A DNA stretch of 64,000 nt, from the NCBI RefSeq assembly GCF_022829285.1, contig NZ_JAKSYI010000040.1, forward strand, positions 1 through 64,000, in the 5' to 3' direction. The notes below the pieces were generated by a model that made no database searches, was not told the DNA's origin, and worked only from the letters and a program-made list of their open reading frames with translations. This DNA is from Methylobacterium sp. J-078 (lineage in GTDB: Bacteria; Pseudomonadota; Alphaproteobacteria; Rhizobiales; Beijerinckiaceae). How positions within the stretch are numbered: the first letter of the stretch is position 1; every line of letters begins with the position of its first letter. The position numbers were made by a program, and so were the translations under genes. Shown one piece after another: positions 1-7,063 of this stretch.

Positions 1-466
1 CCTTGGCCGCACGAGGGTACTGGCGCGCGGCCTGGTCGCGCACCGACTGATCGATGCAGTCGAGCGGATTGCTGATCTTGGACACCGAGGGCGCCGCGGC
101 CTGGGCCGCCGTGTGCACGGTGCCCCCCACGAGGGAGCCCGCTCCGCCGAGCGTGCTGGTCACCCCCGAGACCGCGCCGCCGATCAGCCCGCCGGGCGCC
201 TCGACCCTGTCGCTGAGTGCAGGCGTCCGGTTCGTGGCCTCGGCCTTCTGCTTGGCCGCCGCCACGGTCTCGTCGTACTGCTTGCGGTAGTCCTGGATCT
301 GCGCCTTTGCCTGGTCGACCGGGATGCCCTGGGCCTTGGCCAGCGCGTCGGCCGCGCGGGTCTCGGCCTGAGCCTTCTGGGCCGGGTCGCCGGTGATCCC
401 GCCGATGGCGGTCTGTGCACGGCCTTTGACGTGGCGGGACGCGGCGCGGGACTGATCTCCGTCCAT
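1..466 (-). CDS. CsbD-like stress protein, partial (runs off left edge)
   Basis: The reverse strand is open from an ATG at 466 to the window edge (155 residues visible, no stop). AGGAGA lies 8 bases before the ATG. The N-terminal part (SRHVKGRAQTAIGGITGDP) looks like the basic, helical CsbD repeat. Next come a charged helix (around residues 60-80, QYDETVAAAKQKAEA) and a glycine/alanine-rich stretch that may sit in a membrane. CsbD-type proteins are general-stress proteins of unknown mechanism. The QYDETVAxAKQ segment recurs in the relic at 632-835, so the two are related. The family call is tentative because only part of the protein is visible. Confidence 0.5.
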   Translation of the reverse strand, partial: MDGDQSRAASRHVKGRAQTAIGGITGDPAQKAQAETRAADALAKAQGIPVDQAKAQIQDYRKQYDETVAAAKQKAEATNRTPALSDRVEAPGGLIGGAVSGVTSTLGGAGSLVGGTVHTAAQAAAPSVSKISNPLDCIDQSVRDQAARQYPRAAK

Positions 467-546
467 GTATCGGATCTCCTGTGTTCGAGGGGGAAGGCGG
501 GGCTGCGAGACCCGGCGTGTCGCGGGGAGCGGCCGGGATTCGCGGA

Positions 547-630
547 TCAGGCGCGGCGGGCGGCGTAGCTGTCGGCCCGGGTCGTGTGGTTGGTGGCGCC
601 CGAGCGGCTGCCCAGCAAACCCGCTAGCTC
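547..630 (-). pseudogene. C-terminal relic of small membrane protein (inverted copy)
   Basis: Read on the minus strand this gives ELAGLLGSRSGA followed by ADSYAARRA and a stop at 549-547. It matches the C-terminus of the plus-strand relic at 632-835 (ALAGFLGGRFGA, ADGYAARRA, stop) at both the protein and the DNA level. It has no start codon and only about 28 residues remain. It abuts the other relic head to head at about 631, which points to an inverted duplication or inversion junction. Confidence 0.6.
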
Positions 631-631
631 C

Positions 632-835
632 CGCAGGCAGTACGACTAGACCGTGGCGACCGCCAAGCAGAGGGCCGAGGCAGGTGCGGTGGCGGCCAAG
701 TCCGCCGCAACGCAGGGCGCCTTCTACGGCGCGCTCGCGCTGATCCTGGGCGCGCTGGCGGGTTTCCTGGGTGGCCGCTTCGGCGCCCACAAGCTCCACA
801 CCCTGGCCGACGGCTACGCCGCCCGCCGCGCCTGA
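632..835 (+). pseudogene. Relic of small CsbD-neighbour membrane protein, nonsense-broken
   Basis: Reading in frame from 632 gives RRQYD, then TAG at 647-649, then TVATAKQRAEAGAVAAKSA and a single membrane segment (ALILGALAGFLGG) ending at 835. The equivalent part of the CsbD-like gene at the left edge reads RKQYDETVAAAKQKAEA, so the TAG replaces a GAG codon. A 60-residue product could still start at the GTG at 653, but without an evident ribosome binding site. A decayed gene is the more likely reading. Confidence 0.55.
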
Positions 836-859
836 TCCGAGCGACCCGACCCGAGAGAA

Positions 860-884
860 CCGGCCGGTCCCCGCGACCGGCCGG
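860..884 (+). terminator. GC hairpin, possible terminator
   Basis: A perfect 10-bp stem (CCGGCCGGTC at 860-869 pairing with GACCGGCCGG at 875-884) with loop CCCGC lies between the relic ending at 835 and the TAXI gene starting at 923. No clear T-run follows, so termination is inferred from the stem alone. Confidence 0.4.
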
Positions 885-922
885 CCTTCGATGGGCACGA
901 AACCCCGAGGAGCCCCTGACCG

Positions 923-2332
923 ATGCGGTTCGCGAAGCTCCTCCTGCGCCCGGAACTCGTCTTCCTGCTGCTGACGGTGCTCCTCGGCGCCGCGGCCGGC
1001 GCGGCCTACTGGGTCTCGCGGGCCACGGTGCTGACGGTGGCGGTGGCCCCGCGCGACGGCACGGAGCCGGCGCTGATCCAGGCCTACGCGGATGCCCTGG
1101 CCAAACGCCACAAGGAGATCCGCCTCAAGGTCCTGGCCTTCGACGACGTGCGCGACAGCGCCGCCGCCCTCCAGGACGGCCGGGCCGACCTCGCGGTGGT
1201 GCGCCCGGACGTCGACCTGCCCGACAACGGCCTGACCCTGGCGATCCTGCGCGACCAAGCCATGATCATCGCCTCGCCCGAGGCGTCCGGGCTGACCCGG
1301 TTTCCGAGCCTCGACCGCAAGCGCCTCGCCATCCTCGCCCATCGCGACGCGGATCAGGCCCTGATCCGGGCGATGGTCGAGCATTACGGCCTCACCCTCC
1401 TCGACCGGGAGCCCGAGGGTGCCGTGCCGCCGCGCCACGTCGTCCTCGTGGAGATGGCGGAAGCCGATCTCGCGGCGGCCTTCGCCACCAAGCGCATCGA
1501 CGCCGTCGTCTCGGTAATCGCCCCGACGGCGCCGACCGCCCAGCGCATCGTCGGGATCGTCCAGGGGGTCAGCCGGAACCGGAAGGTCGCCTTCGTGGAT
1601 GTCGAGAACGTCGACGCCATCATCGCGCGCATGCCCCGGCTCCAATCCGTGACGATGCCGGGCGAGACTTTCGGCGGAAGCCCCAAGGTGCCGGCCGAGG
1701 ACGTCCACACCGTGGGGGCCTCCTACCGCCTGATGGCGCGCACCAGCCTCTCGCGCTCGGTGGCGGCGGACGTGACCCAGCACCTGTTCGAGATGCGCAG
1801 CGGGATGGCCAACACTACCCCCGCCGCCGACTACATGCAGGCTCCGACATACGAGAGCACCGCCGAGGCCACCAGCGCCCGGCTTCCCATCCACCCCGGC
1901 GCCGTCGACTTCTTCGAGCGCGAGCAGCAGGGCTTCATCGAGCGCTACGAGACCTGGATCTACCTCGTGGCCTTCCTGGGCGGCGGCATCGGCTCGGCCG
2001 TGGCCTGGGTCGGCCAGCGCCTGTCGCGCCTGCGCCGCGAGCGCGTCGAGGAGGCCACCGACCGTCTGCTGGCGATCCGCCAGGAGGCGCAGGACAGCAC
2101 CGACGCGCCGCGCCTGGAACGGCTCGCCCGCGAGATCGACGATCTGGCCGGAGACATCGCCAAGCACGCCCTCGAACGCCCGACCGAGGCCCGGACCATG
2201 TCGGCGGCCGCCATCGCCATCGATGCGGCTCGCTCCACGGTCAAGAGAACCATCGCGGCCAGCCAGTATGCCGCCGAATCGAGCGATCTGGCCGGCCGCA
2301 CCACGTCGACGCAAGACACCGCGGCGACCTGA
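923..2332 (+). CDS. TAXI-family solute-binding protein, membrane-anchored
   Basis: 469 residues. An N-terminal hydrophobic anchor (residues 8-33) leads into a periplasmic binding-protein fold that reads like the TAXI family (TRAP-associated extracytoplasmic immunogenic protein): ALQDGRADLAVVRPDVDLP, then the second lobe with LDRKRLAILAHRDADQ and AAAFATKRIDAVVSVIAP. A second membrane segment (about 344-364) is followed by a charged, probably helical cytoplasmic tail of about 100 residues. TAXI proteins normally deliver small organic acids to TRAP permeases. No TRAP membrane subunit lies nearby, so this is an orphan, and the double anchor suggests a sensor or a diffusely encoded transporter. 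The substrate is unknown. Confidence 0.75.
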   Translation: MRFAKLLLRPELVFLLLTVLLGAAAGAAYWVSRATVLTVAVAPRDGTEPALIQAYADALAKRHKEIRLKVLAFDDVRDSAAALQDGRADLAVVRPDVDLPDNGLTLAILRDQAMIIASPEASGLTRFPSLDRKRLAILAHRDADQALIRAMVEHYGLTLLDREPEGAVPPRHVVLVEMAEADLAAAFATKRIDAVVSVIAPTAPTAQRIVGIVQGVSRNRKVAFVDVENVDAIIARMPRLQSVTMPGETFGGSPKVPAEDVHTVGASYRLMARTSLSRSVAADVTQHLFEMRSGMANTTPAADYMQAPTYESTAEATSARLPIHPGAVDFFEREQQGFIERYETWIYLVAFLGGGIGSAVAWVGQRLSRLRRERVEEATDRLLAIRQEAQDSTDAPRLERLAREIDDLAGDIAKHALERPTEARTMSAAAIAIDAARSTVKRTIAASQYAAESSDLAGRTTSTQDTAAT

Positions 2333-2390
2333 CGGCGAGACCCCGGACGAGAGCCCAGCCGGATTGCCCCCGGATCGGACGCGGCGCTCG

Positions 2391-3461
2391 TCAGGGCTCG
2401 TGCCGGTCCGTCCCCGGAGCCGCCCGCATCAGACCTTCGTAATAGCCCTCCAGGCCCAGCCCGTTCTGGGCCGAGAGCCGGTGAGCGGCCCGGTACAGGA
2501 TCGCCCGCACGGCACCGACCCGCTCGGCCGTCGAGGCGGCCAGGATGGCGTCGATCTCGCCCGTGGTCTCTCGCAGGTGCCAGGCGGTGTTCTGCAGGAC
2601 CGTGCCGCCGATCTCCGCCGCGCATTGCGAGAAGAAGCTCAGCACGGGCGCGATGATCCGGCGCGAGCGCGACAGCAGGATGAGGTCGACGGCGGCGCGC
2701 TGGTTCTCGGTGAGGGACATCCCCGCGCAGGAGGCCACCCGGTCGGGCCCGTAGCGCGTGACGAACCGCTCGACGACGCCGTCGTCCTCGGTGCAGACGA
2801 CGATGCCGCCCGCATCGGGGCCGGCTGCGTCGATCGCTTCGAAATACGCCTGCAGGGGCGTGTAGCGCTGCAGGATCTGGGTCATGCCGTCGCTGGCGAG
2901 GTCGGCGAGGTCGTAGGCGAAGAGCATCTCGAGGATGTCGCCCCGTCGGACATGGACCGACAGGCACCGGCCGAGCCGGAAGCGCCCGTCGATCTCCGCG
3001 ATGGCCGCGGCGACGGCCGGACTCCAGTTGATCGTGGCGGCGATGCGGGACACGCCCGCCTTCAGCGCCGGGTCCCGCTCCATGAAGTCGAACAGCGGAC
3101 CCGGGAAGTCGTAGTTGACGCCCCGGCCCATCATGGCGATCTGCGCGACCTCGCCGCGCGACAGGCCGGAGAGCTCGTCCCGGTTGTAGTACAGGCTGAA
3201 GAGCTCGGTGCTGACGACCTCCTCGTGGGGGACGATCACCCCATGCGCGCCGTCCGCCGCGTCGCGGAAGAGGTGCAGGCTGGCGAAGATCTCGGGCAGG
3301 TGCCGGGGGTGCATCAGGGGCGTGTCGCGCACCAGGAAGGGCCAGCCCAGGGGGGTCCAGACCACGCCCATCGGAACGCCGACCTGCTCCGACAGCATCC
3401 GCGCGTAGATCGCCGACAGGATGCGGGTTCCGAGGCCGTCGCTACGCTGAGAATAGATCAT
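2391..3461 (-). CDS. Fucosyltransferase-like glycosyltransferase (HxRRGD motif)
   Basis: 356 residues from the ATG at 3461. The clearest signature is LSVHVRRGDILEM around residue 190, the H-x-R-R-G-D nucleotide-sugar site of GDP-fucose-dependent transferases (NodZ/FUT8 and O-fucosyltransferase-like folds). The N-terminus (YSQRSDGLGTRILSAIYA) resembles the glycine-rich GDP-binding start of that superfamily. There are no signal peptide or membrane segments, so it is probably cytoplasmic, modifying surface or lipid-linked sugars. It stands alone: the next gene on the same strand (upstream, 3542-4315) is an ABC ATPase of a separate operon. The superfamily is fairly secure; donor and acceptor are unknown. 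Confidence 0.55.
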   Translation of the reverse strand: MIYSQRSDGLGTRILSAIYARMLSEQVGVPMGVVWTPLGWPFLVRDTPLMHPRHLPEIFASLHLFRDAADGAHGVIVPHEEVVSTELFSLYYNRDELSGLSRGEVAQIAMMGRGVNYDFPGPLFDFMERDPALKAGVSRIAATINWSPAVAAAIAEIDGRFRLGRCLSVHVRRGDILEMLFAYDLADLASDGMTQILQRYTPLQAYFEAIDAAGPDAGGIVVCTEDDGVVERFVTRYGPDRVASCAGMSLTENQRAAVDLILLSRSRRIIAPVLSFFSQCAAEIGGTVLQNTAWHLRETTGEIDAILAASTAERVGAVRAILYRAAHRLSAQNGLGLEGYYEGLMRAAPGTDRHEP

Positions 3462-3541
3462 CGTCCCATCGGTTTCGCGCGGAATATCGCCGGGGAATGC
3501 CGCCGCGGACGGCGACAGATGGCACCTCGGACACGGGCAGG

Positions 3542-4315
3542 CTAGTCCGGCAGGAGCGGGGCGCAGACGGATTGGCGGAACCCCGGCAGCGGCACCACCG
3601 CGACGGCGACGCCGTAGATCCGGGCGAGACTCTCCGGCGTGATCGTCGCGGCCGGATCGCCGAGCGCCAGGAGGCGGCCCTCGTGCAGGAGCGCCACCCG
3701 GTCGGCGCAGAAGAAGGCGTGGTCCGGGTCGTGCGTCGAGAGGATGACCGCGATGCCCAGCCGCGACAGGCGCCGGACCTGGGCCAGCACGCGGGTCTGG
3801 TTGCCGAAATCGAGGCTGGCGGTGGGCTCGTCCATGACGAGGAGCCCGGGCTCGCCGGCCAGCGCCCGGGCGATCAGAACCATCTGGCGCTCGCCGCCGC
3901 TGATCTCCGTATAGGTGCGCTCCGCCAGGTGGGCGATCTCCAGGCTCGCCAGCGCCCGGGCGGCGACCGCGCGGTCCGCCGGACCGGGACTCGCGAAGGG
4001 GCCGAGCCGGCTCGCACGCCCCATCAGGACGACGTCCGAGACCCGGAACGGGAAGGTTGCCCCCTGCGCCTGGGGCACGTAGCCGAGGCGCGCCGCCAAC
4101 CGGCGGCGGGACCAGCGGGCGACGTCCTCGCCGTCGAGGCGGATCGTGCCGGCGAGCGGCGGCAGCAGGCCCAGCAGGGTCTTGAACAGGGTGGTCTTGC
4201 CGCCCCCGTTCGGGCCGAGGAGGCAGAGCACCTCGCCGGCCCGAACGGTGAGATCGAGGCCGGCGCCGACGCGGCGGCGGCCGTAGCCGAAGGCGAGACC
4301 CGAAACCTCGAGCAT
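3542..4315 (-). CDS. FecE/BtuD-type ABC importer ATPase
   Basis: 257 residues with every ABC ATPase hallmark: Walker A LGPNGGGKTT (around 33-42), Q-loop YVPQAQG, signature ISGGERQ, Walker B LLVMDEP and the H-loop STHD. The family is the one that energises uptake of ferric siderophores, heme or cobalamin. It is the last gene of a minus-strand operon after the binding protein (5411-6496) and permease (4332-5414), with 16 bases between permease stop and its ATG. The GGGK variant of Walker A (glycine in place of serine) is common in this subfamily. The substrate cannot be read from sequence alone, and no TonB receptor gene lies nearby. Confidence 0.9.
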   Translation of the reverse strand: MLEVSGLAFGYGRRRVGAGLDLTVRAGEVLCLLGPNGGGKTTLFKTLLGLLPPLAGTIRLDGEDVARWSRRRLAARLGYVPQAQGATFPFRVSDVVLMGRASRLGPFASPGPADRAVAARALASLEIAHLAERTYTEISGGERQMVLIARALAGEPGLLVMDEPTASLDFGNQTRVLAQVRRLSRLGIAVILSTHDPDHAFFCADRVALLHEGRLLALGDPAATITPESLARIYGVAVAVVPLPGFRQSVCAPLLPD

Positions 4316-4331
4316 CAGGAGACATCCCGCA

Positions 4332-5414
4332 TCAGGCCCAGCCCCGCTTGCCGCTGGCCAGCAGCCAGAGGAAGAAGGGCGCGCCGATGAGCGCGGTGAG
4401 GATGCCCAGCGGCACCTCGATGGGGGCGATGGTGCGGGCCACGAGATCGACGGCGAGGAGGTAGCCCGCCCCGAGGATCAGGGAGGCCGGCAGCAGGCGC
4501 CGGAAGTCCGGGCCCACGAGCAGGCGGGCCACGTGCGGCACCAGGAGGCCGATCCAGCCGATCACCCCCGTCACGGAGACGGCGGCGGCAGTGACCAGGG
4601 TCGCGGCCGCGATCAGGACCGGGCGCAGGACGCGGGTCTCGACGCCGAGCGCCCGGGCCTCCTCCTCGCCGAGACTCATCAGGTTCATGCGCCAGCGCAG
4701 GAGCATCAGGGGCACGAGGCCGAGGAGGATGGCCGGCAGGATGGCGGCGACATCCCCGAGGCTGGCCGAGGCGAGGCTGCCCAGCAGCCAGTAGGTGATG
4801 GCGGGAAGCTGGTTGTAGGGGTCGGCCAGCACCTTGAGGAGCGAGATGGCCGAGCCCAGCACCGCGCCGATGGCGACGCCGGCCAGGACGAGGGTCAGGA
4901 CCGGATCGTGCCGGCGCACCGCCGCGCCCACGGCGTAGACGGCCGCCACCGCCCCGAGCCCGCCCGCGAAGGCGAGGCCCTGGATGGCCGCCACCGGCAG
5001 GGCGAGGAAGATGCCCAGCACCGCCCCGAGGCTGGCCCCCGCCGAGACGCCGAGGATGTCCGGCGAGACCAGGGGATTGCGGAACAGGCCCTGGTAGGTC
5101 GCCCCCGCCGCCGCGAGGCCCGCCCCCACCACCAGGGCGGCGAGGACACGGGGCAGGCGCACCTGCAGGACGACGATCTGCATCGCCGGCTCGGCCCGCA
5201 TCGGCAAACCGAAGAGCTTTCCGGCGAGGATTCCGAACACGTCGCCGACGGGTACGGAGTAGCGCCCGGTGGCGAGCGCCAGCACGACCAGGGCGAGGAG
5301 TCCCAGAATCGGGAGCAGGACCGGAAGCACCAGCGTCGCAAGGCGCTCGCGGATGTGCGGAGGGGCCCCCGGCAGGGGCTCGGACGCCGGAACGGTCTCG
5401 CGCTCCGGCGTCAC
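4332..5414 (-). CDS. FecCD-family iron/cobalamin ABC permease
   Basis: 360 residues. The start is the GTG at 5414, whose last bases overlap the stop of the binding protein as GTGA, a sign of translational coupling. The protein has about ten membrane segments. Family motifs include LPRVLAALVVGAGLAAAGATYQGLFRNPL, the cytoplasmic helix region EEEARALGVETR, and VTGVIGWIGLLVPHVARLLVGPD, the Gly-rich coupling segment of BtuC/FecD proteins. It forms the homodimeric channel of the importer with the ATPase downstream. The first 30 residues are polar and proline-rich, an ordinary cytoplasmic lead. Confidence 0.9.
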   Translation of the reverse strand: MTPERETVPASEPLPGAPPHIRERLATLVLPVLLPILGLLALVVLALATGRYSVPVGDVFGILAGKLFGLPMRAEPAMQIVVLQVRLPRVLAALVVGAGLAAAGATYQGLFRNPLVSPDILGVSAGASLGAVLGIFLALPVAAIQGLAFAGGLGAVAAVYAVGAAVRRHDPVLTLVLAGVAIGAVLGSAISLLKVLADPYNQLPAITYWLLGSLASASLGDVAAILPAILLGLVPLMLLRWRMNLMSLGEEEARALGVETRVLRPVLIAAATLVTAAAVSVTGVIGWIGLLVPHVARLLVGPDFRRLLPASLILGAGYLLAVDLVARTIAPIEVPLGILTALIGAPFFLWLLASGKRGWA

Positions 5415-6496
5415 GGGGTCCGGCCGCCCGTCGCGCCCGACAGCAGCGTCTCGACCTGCCGGGCGTCGAGCTCCACATGGTAGAACCGCCGGTAGAAGTC
5501 CCGCGTCGCGTCGTCGAGCGCCTGCGGGAACAGATCCGGATAGAGCACGTGCGCGAGCCAGCGGATGCCGATCAGGCGGTTGGCACCGGGGGGCGCATCG
5601 AACCAGCCGAAGGGCAGGGCGGGGGCCTGGTGGACGCGCCCCGCGCGCACCGCCTCGAGGCCCGACCAGAGCGGATCGGCGGCGATCCCGGCGCGAAAGC
5701 CCGCATCCTGGGTGAGGATCACGTCCGGGTTCCAGGCCAGGACCTGCTCCGGCGAGACCGTGGCGAGCCCCCCGGGACCGGCGGCCGCCGCGACGTTGCG
5801 GGCGCCGACGACCTCCAGCAGCTCGACGTTGATCGAGCCGGCGAGCCCGGTTTCGAGCCCCTTCGGCCCACGGGCATAGTACACGCGCGGGCGCCGCGCT
5901 TCCGGCACCGTGGCGACCACCCGCGCCACGTCGGCCACGATGGCCTCGGCGGAGGCCGCGAGGTCGGCGGCGGCGGCTTGCGCGCCGATGAGCGCACCGA
6001 GTTGCCGATAGCTCTCGGCGGTGCGCGAGAAATGCCCGTCGAGGAGCACGTAGGGGATACCGGTCTGGGCCTGCACCCGGTCGGCGAGGGAGGCGTAGGT
6101 CGGGGCGGTGCTGCCGACATCGACGATGAGGTCGGGTTTCAGGGCGAGGACCGCCTCGACGTTGGCGGTCCCGCCGCGCCCGGTCAGGCGCCCCGTGGCG
6201 GGCAGGTCCCGGACGCCGGGGGCGAGGAAAGGCCTCTCCTCGGCGGTGGGACTGCGGATCCAGCCCAGCATCCGGTCGGGTGCGAGGGTGTAGAGCAGCA
6301 CGGAGGCCGGCGGGCCGGCGGCCAGGATGCGCAGCGGGCGGTCGGGCACCTCCACCACCCGCCCGGCCGCATCCGTGAAGGGCCGCGCCCAGGCCGGCGC
6401 GGCGGCACTCCCGATCACGAGGACGATTCCCGCGAGGACCGAACGTCGGGCGAGGCTGGGCCGCGCGCGAGCGGGCAGGCAGGTGGGCGGGCGCAT
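5411..6496 (-). CDS. Periplasmic iron/cobalamin-type ABC binding protein
   Basis: 361 residues with a twin-arginine-like export signal (ARRSVLAG, then a hydrophobic stretch ending PAWA, about residue 38). Mature motifs match the BtuF/FepB class: DAAGRVVEVPDRPLRILA at the start, LKPDLIVDVG, SPEQVLAWNPDVILTQD and a helical backbone joining two lobes. It captures a chelate (siderophore, heme or cobamide) for the permease encoded immediately downstream, to which it is coupled by a GTGA overlap. A short AT-rich palindrome (AGATATCT) about 30 bases upstream is the only regulatory-looking element; no riboswitch was recognised. Confidence 0.88.
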   Translation of the reverse strand: MRPPTCLPARARPSLARRSVLAGIVLVIGSAAAPAWARPFTDAAGRVVEVPDRPLRILAAGPPASVLLYTLAPDRMLGWIRSPTAEERPFLAPGVRDLPATGRLTGRGGTANVEAVLALKPDLIVDVGSTAPTYASLADRVQAQTGIPYVLLDGHFSRTAESYRQLGALIGAQAAAADLAASAEAIVADVARVVATVPEARRPRVYYARGPKGLETGLAGSINVELLEVVGARNVAAAAGPGGLATVSPEQVLAWNPDVILTQDAGFRAGIAADPLWSGLEAVRAGRVHQAPALPFGWFDAPPGANRLIGIRWLAHVLYPDLFPQALDDATRDFYRRFYHVELDARQVETLLSGATGGRTP

Positions 6497-6618
6497 GCGG
6501 TCTTCCGGGAGGTGCTGTCCAGGCGGAGATATCTAGGCGGCTTCCCCCCGGCCAGCCATCTCCGAGCCGAAGGTCGGCGGCGGTTTGTCCCGAATGCGCG
6601 CGAAATCCGGCCCGCCGC

Positions 6619-7005
6619 TCACGCCGCGTCGGCCAGCGGGAGGAGGGCCGCGTCGCCCCGGGGCTCGGCCGCCGGCTCGGCGGCAACCGGCGGGCGGTCC
6701 GCCCCGAGTTGGGCGATGAGGTCGGCCAGGTGCTCGGACAGGCCGTTCGACATATCCGAGAGGTCGGAGAGGCCGTAGGCGAGGTCGAGGGCGGGCATGA
6801 TGCTGCGCAGGAGGGTCGGGGGGGCCCGCAGGGGGAGCGGGGGCGGCGCCTCCTGCCCGGCGACCGGCCACAGGAGCGTTGCGAAGGTGTCTGGCGCGGG
6901 GGCGAGCATGGGGTCCGTGCGGGTCCGGGGCACGCCTTCGGGGAGGGCGGCGGCCGGTCCGGTGCGCCCGCCCCCGCGAAGGCCGCCCAAGCTGCGCCGT
7001 ATCAC
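6619..7005 (-). CDS. Hypothetical protein
   Basis: 128 residues from the ATG at 7005; an internal ATG at 6909 is an equally plausible start, giving 96 residues. The only ordered-looking part is the central region (LLRSIMPALDLAYGLSDLSD, then HLADLIAQLGADRPP), which should be helical. Both ends are rich in proline and alanine. No family was recognised. It lies downstream of putA on the same strand and may be co-transcribed. This could be a small regulator or simply a spurious ORF in GC-rich DNA; the coherent helix is the argument for keeping it. Confidence 0.35.
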   Translation of the reverse strand: MIRRSLGGLRGGGRTGPAAALPEGVPRTRTDPMLAPAPDTFATLLWPVAGQEAPPPLPLRAPPTLLRSIMPALDLAYGLSDLSDMSNGLSEHLADLIAQLGADRPPVAAEPAAEPRGDAALLPLADAA

Positions 7006-7063
7006 TTGAACCGGAGGTGAAGCGGCCTCGATCCGGACGTTCAGCGTGCGGGATTCCTGTGCT

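Noticed and set aside
4332..6686. 784-residue minus-strand frame covering the permease and binding-protein genes
   Set aside because: Only the last 360 residues are the permease; the rest reads out of frame over the binding-protein gene. The GTG at 5414 with its GTGA overlap is the better start.
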